Part shown: piece by piece, positions 15,371 through 23,278 of the stretch | How positions within the stretch are numbered: the stretch's first letter is position 1 | How the letters are laid out: every line of letters begins with the position of its first letter | Source of the DNA: CAZZNQ01 sp964655775 | Lineage (GTDB): Bacteria; Planctomycetota; Brocadiia; SM23-32 | Reading direction: 5' to 3' | Assembly (NCBI GenBank): GCA_964655775.1 | Contig: CAZZNQ010000030.1 | Coordinates: forward strand, 1 to 39,925 | Length of the DNA stretch: 39,925 nt | Program-made: the position numbers and the translations under genes | The notes under the pieces: model-generated | Told to the model about the DNA's origin: nothing | Database searches by the model: none | Seen by the model: the letters and a program-made list of their open reading frames with translations, nothing else

Positions 15371-15765
15371 GATGCACCCGCCAGTCCTACATTATCGTAG
15401 AATCCCTCCTGTACTCGTTGCGCGCCCATTCGGGTAATGGCTCGACTGTAAGAGCCTGTTCGCAAAGGTCTTATGCCTTTCCCTAACTCTCTTCTCCGGT
15501 GCTGGCATCGCATTTGATCTACTGGCCTGTAGCGTGAACCGGGTCAGCGGAAGCTGGGTAGGTGCGACCGGCCTGGACGGAGAGAGGCGGATCAGCTCCT
15601 TCCGCGGCGCGGACCGGCCACGGACCTCATCGCTGGACCGCTTCGGTCTGCTCAACTCGAGGATACGGAGCGCCGTGTCCAATGACGACCCCTGGTTCGG
15701 AACACCACCCTCATTCATCTTCCAGGGCCCAACGTTTGGATGCTTCGAAGGGAGGACGCAGGACT
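15371..15765 (+). other. 395-bp intergenic region before amt
   Basis: No convincing gene is seen. Open frames on either strand lack coding character or family similarity. A sigma54-like site is at 15503-15518. Only weak stems are present (CTAC/GTAG at about 15390-15403; AAAGG/CCTTT further on). I do not recognise a riboswitch. Confidence 0.4.
15503..15518 (+). promoter_or_regulatory. Possible sigma54 (-24/-12) promoter upstream of amt
   Basis: TGGCAT (15503-15508), 5 bp, then TTGAT (15514-15518), against the consensus TGGCAC-N5-TTGCW. The -24 GG and its spacing fit, but the -12 GC is GA. It lies 248 nt before the start codon. Its main support is the NifA-like gene immediately upstream. Confidence 0.3.
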
Positions 15766-17133
15766 ATGAAAACCCGCAAGACGTTGCTGTTGATGATGTT
15801 GTTTGGGCTTTTGGCGGCGACTCCCGTCTTGGCGGCGGCCGAGCCGGCGCCAAGCGAGATGCCCGCCGACCTCGCCGCTGCGGTGGAAGCTGCCAAAGGG
15901 GAGCTGCAGGTCAACCTGAACATCGTCTGGACAGCTGTGGCGGCCTTTCTCGTTTTCTTCATGCAGGCCGGCTTCGCCATGGTGGAGACGGGCTTCACGC
16001 GCCCCAAGAACGCGTGCAACATCCTGATGAAGAACGTGATGGATTTCTCGATGGGCTCCATCGCATTCTACCTGGTCGGCTTCGGCCTGATGTTCGGCGG
16101 CGGCGCCAGCGCATGGTTCGGCTGGAGCCATTTCGCGGCCAGCGACTTTTCAGCCAGCGAGCTGAACTGGGCGTTCTGGCTCTTCCAGTGCGTGTTCGCC
16201 GGCACGGCGGCCACCATCGTCAGCGGCGCCGTGGCCGAGCGGACGAAGTTTACCGCCTACCTGGCCTATAGCGCGCTGATCTGCGCATTCATCTACCCCG
16301 TCAGCGGCCACTGGGCATGGGGCAGCCTTTTCGGGCTGGGCGAAGGCTGGCTCGAGGCCCGAGGCTTCGTGGACTTCGCCGGCTCCACCGTTGTGCACAG
16401 TTGCGGCGGCTGGCTGGCGCTTGCGGGTGCCGTTGTGTTGGGCCCGCGCACGGGCAAATACGGCCCCGACGGCCGTTCGAAGGCGATTCCCGGCCACAGC
16501 ATTCCCCTGGCGGCGCTGGGTGTTTTCATCCTGTGGTTCGGCTGGTTCGGGTTCAACCCCGGCAGCACGACCACCGGCGATGCATCCATCGGCTATATCG
16601 CGATGACGACGAACCTGGCGGCGGCCGCAGGCGCCATCGGTGCGATGGTCACGTCCTGGGCCCGCTCCCGTAAACCTGACGTCTCCATGGGTCTCAACGG
16701 CGTGCTGGCCGGACTGGTGGCGATCACCGCCGGCTGCGCGAACGTCTCCGTGCCGGCGTCTCTGCTCATCGGGTTGCTGGCGGGCATCATCGTTGTGCTT
16801 TCGGTGGAGTTCATTGACAAGGTTCTGAAGGTGGACGACCCGGTCGGCGCCGTCAGCGTTCACGGCGTTTGCGGCGCGTTCGGGACGATCATGGCCGGCC
16901 TGCTCAACGTTCCCGGCACCCCGGGCTACGTCGAGGGAGCGAGTGTCGGAACGCAGTTGCTGGGTGCGGGCGCCATGTTTGTGTGGGCCTTCGGCTTGGG
17001 ACTGCTGCTGTTCAAGGTCATCAAGGTGACCATTGGGCTTCGCGTGACCCGTCAGGAAGAGCTGCGCGGGCTGGACATCGGCGAGCACGGCATGGAGGCG
17101 TACGCCGGGTTCCAGGTTTTCACGACCCAGTAA
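15766..17133 (+). CDS. amtB: Ammonium transporter (Amt family) with signal peptide
   Basis: 455 residues. A cleavable signal peptide (MKTRKTLLLMMLFGL... ending PVLA, about 1-23) precedes a long hydrophilic lead and about eleven membrane spans, the Amt topology. The pore twin histidines are present: H211 in VVHSCGG and H366 in SVHGVCG. FMQAGFAMVETGF is the usual first-helix signature. It conducts ammonium or ammonia across the inner membrane and is normally blocked by the trimeric P-II protein encoded next door. The open frame runs back to 15562, but the upstream part has no Amt similarity. AAGGGAGG (15748-15755) and the signal peptide set the start at 15766. Likely co-transcribed with the P-II gene 18 nt downstream. 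Confidence 0.95.
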   Translation: MKTRKTLLLMMLFGLLAATPVLAAAEPAPSEMPADLAAAVEAAKGELQVNLNIVWTAVAAFLVFFMQAGFAMVETGFTRPKNACNILMKNVMDFSMGSIAFYLVGFGLMFGGGASAWFGWSHFAASDFSASELNWAFWLFQCVFAGTAATIVSGAVAERTKFTAYLAYSALICAFIYPVSGHWAWGSLFGLGEGWLEARGFVDFAGSTVVHSCGGWLALAGAVVLGPRTGKYGPDGRSKAIPGHSIPLAALGVFILWFGWFGFNPGSTTTGDASIGYIAMTTNLAAAAGAIGAMVTSWARSRKPDVSMGLNGVLAGLVAITAGCANVSVPASLLIGLLAGIIVVLSVEFIDKVLKVDDPVGAVSVHGVCGAFGTIMAGLLNVPGTPGYVEGASVGTQLLGAGAMFVWAFGLGLLLFKVIKVTIGLRVTRQEELRGLDIGEHGMEAYAGFQVFTTQ

Positions 17134-17151
17134 ACCGGAAAGGCAGACTCT

Positions 17152-17493
17152 ATGAAGCTTATAGTGGCATACATACAGCCAGAAATGCTCAGCGACGTGA
17201 AGCAGGCGCTCTACGAGGCCGAGGTATTCAAGATGTCGGTGACCAATGCGCTGGGCTGCGGACAGCAGAAGGGCTATCACGAGTCCTACCGGGGCGTAGC
17301 CACCGAGGTGAACCTGCTGAAGAAGGTGCGTCTGGAGATCGCCGTCAACGAGGGCTTCGTGGAGCCGACCGTCAAGGCCATCATCAACGGCGCCCGCACG
17401 GGCCAGATCGGCGACGGGAAGATATTCGTCGTGGACCTGGTGGAATGCATACGCATTCGGACCGGTGAGTCGGGCAATGAGGCCATCGGCTGA
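17152..17493 (+). CDS. glnK: P-II nitrogen regulatory protein lacking the uridylylated tyrosine
   Basis: 113 residues, the standard P-II length. The T-loop reads QQKGYHESYRGVATEVNLLKK: Tyr46 is kept but position 51, Tyr in enterobacterial GlnB/GlnK, is Thr. The B-loop (GARTGQIGDGKIFV, 80-93) and C-loop (RIRTGE) are typical, so ATP/ADP and 2-oxoglutarate binding should be intact. It would sense 2-oxoglutarate and energy charge, plug the neighbouring Amt channel and possibly bind the NifA-like GAF domain, without GlnD-type uridylylation at residue 51. It follows amt by 18 nt, the common glnK-amtB pairing. It converges on the HD-GYP gene with a 12-nt gap; no terminator is visible. Confidence 0.95.
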   Translation: MKLIVAYIQPEMLSDVKQALYEAEVFKMSVTNALGCGQQKGYHESYRGVATEVNLLKKVRLEIAVNEGFVEPTVKAIINGARTGQIGDGKIFVVDLVECIRIRTGESGNEAIG

Positions 17494-17505
17494 GATGGGT
17501 CCGGT

Positions 17506-18645
17506 TCAGATGAGTTCGGTGTCCGGTACCCGAGACGCCACTCGTCGCAGCTCGGGAAGGACGTCCATGAACGCATCGTAAAGGGCCGGGTCAAACTGCT
17601 TGGCGCGGCCCTCCTTCATGATCTTGAGCGCCTTGTCCTCCGGCATGGCCGGCCGGTAGACGCGATCGTGGACGAGGGCGTCGTAGACGTCCAACAAGGC
17701 CACGATCCTTGCGCTCTCGGGTATGTCGATGCCGGCGCGCCTCTCCGGATAACCGTCGCCGTCCCATCGCTCGTGGTGGTAGAGTGCCACCTCGCGGGCT
17801 ACCTGGAGCAGGGGTATCGAGCTGTCCCCCAGCACCTGCGCGCCTATGAGCGTGTGGGTCTTCATGATCTCCCATTCCTGCGACGTGAGCTTGCCCGGCT
17901 TGTTCAGGATGGCGTCGGGGATGCCGATCTTGCCCACGTCGTGCATCGGCCCCGCCAGGCGGAGCATGTCGAGCTCCTCGGAGTTGTACCCCATCTTCTT
18001 GCCTATGGCCTCGGCGCCGAGGCCTATGCGGCGGATGTGTGCGCCGGTCTCGTCGTGGCGGTACTGCTGCGCGGCCATCAATCGCAGGGCAATCTCGTCG
18101 CGCGATTGGCGGATCTCGGTGGTCTGTTCGTGGACCTTCTCTTCCAGGCGGCGTTCGTACTGGCCGCTCACCATCGACAGGCGGCGCCGTTCGAGGGCGT
18201 TGACAACGTTGATGATGATTTCGTTGCTTTCGAACGGCTTGATCACGAAGCCGTAGGCGCCCTCCTCCAGGGCCCGGACGGCCATCGTGCGGTCGTCCAC
18301 CGCCGTGACCATTATGACGGCAACGTCGGGGAGCTTCTGCTGGACCATTCCCAATAGTTCGATGCCCGACATACCGGGCATCATGATGTCGCAGATCACC
18401 AGCTCAAAGGGAAGAGTCTGCAGCTTCTGCCATCCCTCTTCTCCGGAGGAGGCCACCTCGCACTCGTAGCCCTCCGCCTGAAGCCATCGTCGAAGGATGT
18501 CGCGGATGTACGCCTCGTCATCCACAATAAGGAGTCTGGCCCCCCGATGGCTGGTCGCTGGAATGGCTTCGAAATCGAAGTCGGTCGCCTCGTCCACGCT
18601 CGACCCCGGTCGGCCCCCCCAGACTGTTTCTTCCGGGTCCCTCAT
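17506..18645 (-). CDS. Response regulator with HD-GYP output domain (probable c-di-GMP phosphodiesterase)
   Basis: 379 residues. A receiver domain (about 36-150) has D42/D43, the phospho-acceptor D86 in ICDIMMPG, and K136. A coiled-coil linker (about 152-190) leads to the HD-GYP domain (about 190-370) with H235-D236-VGK, H264 in KTH, H290-H291 and the GYP signature DGDGYP (295-300). All canonical metal ligands seem present, so c-di-GMP hydrolysis is expected. The last residues of the hybrid kinase gene overlap this start (ATGA at 18645-18642), so the two are translationally coupled and the kinase is the likely phosphodonor. The 35-residue N-terminal extension before the receiver is acidic and of unknown role. 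Confidence 0.92.
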   Translation of the reverse strand: MRDPEETVWGGRPGSSVDEATDFDFEAIPATSHRGARLLIVDDEAYIRDILRRWLQAEGYECEVASSGEEGWQKLQTLPFELVICDIMMPGMSGIELLGMVQQKLPDVAVIMVTAVDDRTMAVRALEEGAYGFVIKPFESNEIIINVVNALERRRLSMVSGQYERRLEEKVHEQTTEIRQSRDEIALRLMAAQQYRHDETGAHIRRIGLGAEAIGKKMGYNSEELDMLRLAGPMHDVGKIGIPDAILNKPGKLTSQEWEIMKTHTLIGAQVLGDSSIPLLQVAREVALYHHERWDGDGYPERRAGIDIPESARIVALLDVYDALVHDRVYRPAMPEDKALKIMKEGRAKQFDPALYDAFMDVLPELRRVASRVPDTELI

Positions 18646-20891
18646 TCTGTGTTTCCTCCACCGTCAATCGCATCGCGCACGCCGGCCGCAAGACCGTCCA
18701 GTGTGAACGGTTTCTGCAGAAGAGGCGCACCCTCTTCGGCGATTCTCTTCCGGACGGTCTCGCCGCCGGAATAGCCTGACATGTAGAGTACGGGTAGGGC
18801 GGCATTGTGTTTCCGGAGCAGCCGGAACAGTTCCAGACCGCTCATGTCGGGCATTACCACGTCGGTCACCAGCAGATCGATGCTGTCCGGGCGTTCGGCG
18901 AAGAGCTTCGCCGCCTTCACGGGCGATTCCGCCGCTATGACTGTGTAACCGTACTCGCGCAGAGTGCGGTCGGCGAGTCTGCGGACCGACTCCTCGTCCT
19001 CAACAAGCAGTACCGTCTCCGTGCCTTGTTGGACGGGCGCCGGCGGGGGCGCCTTTCCCTGCAGGTCGGCTGTCTCGCTGGTAGTCGGCAGGTGCACGGT
19101 GAAGGTTGTGCCCTCGCCGGGCCGGCTCTCCACGGATACACTGCCGCCGTGCTGTTTGACTATGCCGTACACCGTGGCCAGGCCGAGTCCGGTGCCCTTT
19201 CCCTGATCTTTGGTCGTATAGAACGGCTCGAACACCCGTGTGCGCGTCTCTTCGTCCATTCCGAGCCCGGTGTCGGCTATGCTTACGGCCACGTGCGCTC
19301 CATGGCGGTCTGTCGAGCCGCCGGGCACGACACTCTCCGTTCGGATAGTCAAGTCGCCACCGTGGGGCATGGCGTCGCGCGCGTTGACGACGATGTTCAT
19401 GACCACCTGCTCGATGCGGCCCGGGTCCGCCTTGATGTTCGGGAGGTCGTGCCCCGGAAAGAAGCGGAGGCGAATATCTTCGCCTATCATGCGCTGCAGC
19501 ATCTTCGTCATATTCTCGATCAGGGCATTCACGTCCATGGGTACCGCCTGCAGCTTCTCTCTGCGGCTGAAGGCCAGGAGTTGTCGTGTTAGATTGGCCG
19601 CCCGCTCGGCCAGGGCCTTGACCTGCGTCAAGTCACTGTGGGTTGGGCTGCCTTCCCGTGCTTCGGCCAGCAGAAGCTGCGTATAGCCGATAACGCCGGT
19701 CATAAGATTATTGAAGTCGTGCGCTATCCCGCCGGCCAGCCTGCCGATGGCCTCCATCCGGCCGCTCTCACGCAACTGCTCCTCCGCAGCCATCCTCTCC
19801 GTAACGTCTTCTGCCATCTCTATCACGGCGTTGACCGTTCCTTCTGCGTCCCTCACCGGTGACGACACAAAGCGGTACTTCACGACGTTCCCGGCGGACG
19901 GGACACTGACCAGCATTTCGTGGGGCTTGCCGTCGGCAAGTGCCTGCCGGGAAGGGCAGAACTCCCTGGAAGTCTCCCAGCCCTTCCGGTTGCAGATCTG
20001 ATGGCATACCGAGAGGTCGCCGGGCTGCGTGTCGGGGAACATCTGAAGCATCTCTCTGTTCATTTCACGTACCCGAAGATCCGGCCCGGCCAGCGCGATG
20101 CCCACGTGCATGTTCTCGATGATGCTGCGCAGTTGGGCCTGCGAGCGACGCAATTCCGTCTGTGCTCTGCGCAGCTTCGTCACGTCGCGTCCGTACACGT
20201 TCACGTAGCCGGCATCGGTGAGAGGAACGATCAACAGCGAGTACGTCAGTCCCTTGCAGGCAACCTCCAGCTCGACGCGCCTTCCGCTGTCCACTGCCTC
20301 CCGCAGGCCAAGCAGGGCTTCCTCTATGAGGCTCTCCGAGCCTTCCTCGTCCGCTTGCACAACCGCCCGGCCGGCGGGATTCGTGTACAGCACGGCACCG
20401 TCTGGTGTGGCCCGCAACACGGGGTTGGGGTTCTCTTGCGGGAACCTGGCAAGACTGGCCAGCGCCTGCTGCGTCCGGCGGCTCTCCGTCATGTCCTCTG
20501 CAAAACCGATCACACCCAGCAGCTTGCCGTCCGAGTCTCGATAGGGGACCCTGTGCGTGCGTGCCCAGCGTCTTCCCTGGGGCGTGTCGAAAGGTTCCAT
20601 GGCGACCGTATGTGTGCTGCCCGACTCGACCAGCTCGCGGTCGTTGGCCTCCATCAGGCTGGCTTGATCGGTGGGGAATAGATCGTGACATGTCTTGCCA
20701 AGCACGTCCGCCTTGGCCATACCGAGGGCGTCCGCCAGCCTCTGGTTCACGTGAAGGTGGCGGCCCTCCAGATCCTTGTAAAACACAAGCGCCGGCACGG
20801 CGTCCAGGATGAAATCCAGTTCCTCGCCTCGATCGGTCGCCTCGGGCCGGGCCACCTCCTGTTCCGTTTGGTCTCCGCTCGTCGAAGCCAT
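18642..20891 (-). CDS. Triple-PAS hybrid sensor histidine kinase with C-terminal receiver
   Basis: 749 residues from the ATG at 20891. Three PAS regions occur (about 24-138, 147-245 and 250-370); the third has a cysteine cluster C-HQI-C and a later C, as in some redox- or metal-sensing PAS domains. The dimerisation domain has H391 (IAHDFNNLM), and the ATPase domain has MNIVVNARDA, DTGLGMD and GKGTGLGL. A receiver follows with D677 (TDVVMPD). No membrane spans are seen, so it senses cytoplasmic signals. The open frame extends to a GTG at 20930 without a ribosome-binding site; the ATG is preferred on a weak site. It overlaps the HD-GYP gene by 4 nt. Phosphate could pass from H391 to its own receiver or to the HD-GYP receiver. 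Confidence 0.9.
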   Translation of the reverse strand: MASTSGDQTEQEVARPEATDRGEELDFILDAVPALVFYKDLEGRHLHVNQRLADALGMAKADVLGKTCHDLFPTDQASLMEANDRELVESGSTHTVAMEPFDTPQGRRWARTHRVPYRDSDGKLLGVIGFAEDMTESRRTQQALASLARFPQENPNPVLRATPDGAVLYTNPAGRAVVQADEEGSESLIEEALLGLREAVDSGRRVELEVACKGLTYSLLIVPLTDAGYVNVYGRDVTKLRRAQTELRRSQAQLRSIIENMHVGIALAGPDLRVREMNREMLQMFPDTQPGDLSVCHQICNRKGWETSREFCPSRQALADGKPHEMLVSVPSAGNVVKYRFVSSPVRDAEGTVNAVIEMAEDVTERMAAEEQLRESGRMEAIGRLAGGIAHDFNNLMTGVIGYTQLLLAEAREGSPTHSDLTQVKALAERAANLTRQLLAFSRREKLQAVPMDVNALIENMTKMLQRMIGEDIRLRFFPGHDLPNIKADPGRIEQVVMNIVVNARDAMPHGGDLTIRTESVVPGGSTDRHGAHVAVSIADTGLGMDEETRTRVFEPFYTTKDQGKGTGLGLATVYGIVKQHGGSVSVESRPGEGTTFTVHLPTTSETADLQGKAPPPAPVQQGTETVLLVEDEESVRRLADRTLREYGYTVIAAESPVKAAKLFAERPDSIDLLVTDVVMPDMSGLELFRLLRKHNAALPVLYMSGYSGGETVRKRIAEEGAPLLQKPFTLDGLAAGVRDAIDGGGNTE

Positions 20892-20980
20892 GCTCCGCTC
20901 ATCCCCGTGATGCAGAAAAGCCACCAGCACCCGGTCGACTCTGCAAGCCGCGTTCCGTACAGATTGAACCGTCCACGACC

Positions 20981-21010
20981 AAGATAGTGTCTAAACGAGG
21001 CCGGATTCAA
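20981..21010 (-). promoter_or_regulatory. Possible sigma70-type promoter for the kinase/HD-GYP operon
   Basis: Minus strand: -35 TTGAAT (21010-21005), 18-bp spacer, -10 TATCTT (20986-20981). Start near 20974 gives a leader of about 80 nt to the ATG at 20891. Confidence 0.4.
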
Positions 21011-21043
21011 GCCCTATCCCGTCCGCTGGGACCTGGGGGTCCT

Positions 21044-21072
21044 TTGAGAACCATGCGTCGTTCTGCTATCTT
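21044..21072 (+). promoter_or_regulatory. Sigma70-type promoter for the SGNH hydrolase gene
   Basis: -35 TTGAGA (21044-21049), 17-bp spacer, -10 TATCTT (21067-21072). Start near 21079. A small inverted repeat, GGACC-TGGG-GGTCC (21029-21042), lies directly upstream and between the divergent promoters. Confidence 0.55.
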
Positions 21073-21114
21073 CGTGCTCGCGCTACAGAGTACGCGTTCT
21101 GACGAGGCAGGGAG

Positions 21115-22434
21115 ATGAGACGGATCGCTGTCGTTATGGTGTGCCTGGCGGCTTTCGGTCTGGAGGCGGGGGCCGCCCGCCTGGAGTTGGGCGACGTGCG
21201 CCCGGACGGCATGAAGCTCTCGATTCGGCCGTACGGCGTGGCCCTGAACATAGAGGCCCCGGCTGTGCGGCACTACAGTGCCTACGGTGAGCTCAAGGAG
21301 GGGCAGCCGGGGTGGCGCGGCCCGTTGCTGTTGCCCCGCACGGCCTGGACGTTCCGCGCTCTGCGGCCCGGCTCGCTGGTGGTGACGCAGGCCGATGACC
21401 CAGCCGTGGCGCTCATCGAGGGCAAGGACTACGCGCTGGATCCGGACTGGGGTGCCGTGGCGGCTGTCGAGGGCAGCGACTATCCATCGGGCACACAGGT
21501 GCACTTCGAGTATGAGTACACGCTGTCCCGGCTCGACCTGGTGGAGCGGCGCCCGGACGGCAGCATAGCCCTGGTCAAGGGGCAGCCGGACATGGGACAG
21601 CCGCATCTGCCGGAACCAACGCCCGGCAGCACGCCGCTGCTCAGCGTGTACCTGCCTCCCAACACGCGGGCCCTCACGATGGAGAACGTCAACCTGATAG
21701 ACCCCGACGCGAGAGCCGTGCCGCCGGTAAGCGGAACGCAACACATCCGTCGCGTGAGCCAGAAACTGGCCAGCGGCGAGCCCGTCACGATCGTGTTCTT
21801 CGGCGACAGTATAACCGCCCAGCGTCCGCGCGACTTCCGCGACGGACGAGGGTCCTTCGTGGATCGGTTCACGCAGTACCTGCGCGACAGGTTCCCGGGG
21901 CGCGACGTGGTTGTGACTCCGTGTGAGGAGAAGGTGGCGTCGGAGGCGGGGCGGATCGTCATCCTCAAGGCCGGCGTGGGCGGCGACGACACGCCCCGCG
22001 CCCTGAGGCGCATTCGGGCCGACGTGCTGGACCATGATCCGGACGCCGTCGTCGTGATGTTCGGCGTGAACGATGAGAACGGCAGGGGCGGTGTCAACAA
22101 CGTGCCGCCGTTGGAGTACCGCAAGAACATGGAGGAGATCGTCGACCGTTGCCGGGCCGCCGGGGCAGAGATCATTCTGATGACGACCAGCATGAAGAAC
22201 CGCGACTGGGTGGGCACGGTCGGCAATCTGGACGAGTACTCCGCCGTCGTTCGCGAGGTCGCCCGGGAGAAAGCCACCTGCCTCGTGGACAACTACCATG
22301 CGTGGGTGGACCTGCCGAAGGTCGGCTACAACTACATGATCTATCTGGGAACGTGCATCAACCACCCAGTCGACCTGGGCCACGAGCTGTTCTTCCAGGG
22401 GCTGAAGGCGGCGTTTGAGTCCGGTGGCTCCTGA
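21115..22434 (+). CDS. Exported SGNH/GDSL-family hydrolase
   Basis: 439 residues. A signal peptide (MRRIAVVMVCLAAFGLEAGA) is followed by a beta-rich N-terminal region of about 190 residues and then an SGNH hydrolase domain. The four blocks are visible: FFGDSITA with Ser232, the glycine of KAGVGGDD, FGVNDEN with Asn319, and D420-LG-H423 (catalytic Asp/His) in HPVDLGHELF. This predicts an esterase, probably acting on acetylated or acylated polysaccharides in the periplasm or outside. The N-terminal domain may bind carbohydrate, but I do not recognise a family. GAGG about 7 nt before the ATG and a promoter at 21044-21072 support the start. It is divergent from the kinase operon and upstream of phoB; no link to phosphate is apparent. 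Confidence 0.88.
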   Translation: MRRIAVVMVCLAAFGLEAGAARLELGDVRPDGMKLSIRPYGVALNIEAPAVRHYSAYGELKEGQPGWRGPLLLPRTAWTFRALRPGSLVVTQADDPAVALIEGKDYALDPDWGAVAAVEGSDYPSGTQVHFEYEYTLSRLDLVERRPDGSIALVKGQPDMGQPHLPEPTPGSTPLLSVYLPPNTRALTMENVNLIDPDARAVPPVSGTQHIRRVSQKLASGEPVTIVFFGDSITAQRPRDFRDGRGSFVDRFTQYLRDRFPGRDVVVTPCEEKVASEAGRIVILKAGVGGDDTPRALRRIRADVLDHDPDAVVVMFGVNDENGRGGVNNVPPLEYRKNMEEIVDRCRAAGAEIILMTTSMKNRDWVGTVGNLDEYSAVVREVAREKATCLVDNYHAWVDLPKVGYNYMIYLGTCINHPVDLGHELFFQGLKAAFESGGS

Positions 22435-22514
22435 ACGTTCCGCTAACATTTGCGACCGGCATCCGTGGGTCTCCTGACGCACCTGGAGGCGAGGAGGAGC
22501 TTGCCAAACGGGAT

Positions 22515-22536
22515 CTTAACCGTTCCTTCATCCTGT
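22515..22536 (+). promoter_or_regulatory. Possible Pho-box-like direct repeat upstream of phoB
   Basis: CTTAACCGTTC (22515-22525) is followed directly by CTTCATCCTGT (22526-22536), two 11-bp units starting CTT-A-like, the unit length of known Pho boxes. A GACAAT at 22553-22558 could be a -10. The AACCGTTCC inside it recurs upstream of pstS (29300-29308). Suggestive only. Confidence 0.25.
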
Positions 22537-22582
22537 GATCACATCCGTCGCCGACAATCAGGCGCAGACAGGAGGAAGATGC

Positions 22583-23275
22583 GTGAGCTACCGCAAGAAC
22601 ATACTGGTGGTTGAGGACGACGAGGCCATCCTCGAACTGGTGCGCTACAACCTGGGGAAGGAAGGCTACCAGGTCGAATGCGTCACCACCGGCGAGGAGG
22701 CCGTCGACTCCGCCCTCGCCCAGCGGCCGGACCTGATGATCCTGGACCTGATGCTGCCCGGTCTGGACGGGCTGGAAGTCTGCAAGATCCTTCGGGCCGA
22801 CGCCAGGACCGCTCAGATGCCGATCGTTATGCTGACGGCTAGGGGCGAGGAGGCGGACATCGTGACGGGGCTGGAACTGGGCGCGGACGACTACGTGACC
22901 AAGCCTTTCAGCCCCCGGGTGCTCGCCGCACGGGTGAAGGCCGTGCTCCGGCGCCGCGAGCAGCAGGTGCCGGGCGACCGAAGCGTGGTCAAAGTCGGCG
23001 ACCTGATAATCCATCCCGGTCGGCACGAGGTCATGGCCGCGGGCGAGCAGGTCGAGCTGACCCATACCGAGTTCATGATCCTGCACTTCCTGGCCAGGCG
23101 TCCGGGCTGGGTGTTCACGCGGTACCAGATCGTGGACGGCGTGCAGGGGTCGGATGCGATCGTCACCGACAGGTCCGTGGACGTTCACATCGTTGCGCTT
23201 CGCAAGAAGCTGGGCGACCTGGCGGATTATATCGAGACCGTGCGCGGCGTCGGATACAGGATGAAGGACGTGTAA
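22583..23275 (+). CDS. phoB: PhoB-type phosphate response regulator
   Basis: 230 residues, the usual PhoB length. The receiver domain has E11-D12-D13, the phospho-acceptor D55 in LDLMLPG, and KPFSP with the conserved Lys. The OmpR/PhoB winged helix (about 130-230) contains LTHTEFMIL, VFTRYQIVDGV, DRSVDVHIVALRKKLG and VRGVGYRMK. It activates phosphate-starvation genes when phosphorylated by PhoR. The open frame extends to a GTG at 22535, but AGGAGGA (22570-22576) points to the GTG at 22583, which also gives the canonical N-terminus. phoR follows after 3 nt, and pst genes lie downstream on the same strand, which supports PhoB over other OmpR-family members. Confidence 0.92.
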   Translation: MSYRKNILVVEDDEAILELVRYNLGKEGYQVECVTTGEEAVDSALAQRPDLMILDLMLPGLDGLEVCKILRADARTAQMPIVMLTARGEEADIVTGLELGADDYVTKPFSPRVLAARVKAVLRRREQQVPGDRSVVKVGDLIIHPGRHEVMAAGEQVELTHTEFMILHFLARRPGWVFTRYQIVDGVQGSDAIVTDRSVDVHIVALRKKLGDLADYIETVRGVGYRMKDV

Positions 23276-23278
23276 GCG

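Noticed and set aside
15562..15765. In-frame 68-codon extension upstream of amt
   Set aside because: It would place charged residues before a clear signal peptide; the ribosome-binding site supports 15766.
18608..18615. Another GGTCGGCC, matching the half-site of the operator at 871-919
   Set aside because: It is a single copy inside the HD-GYP coding region, as expected by chance in GC-rich sequence.
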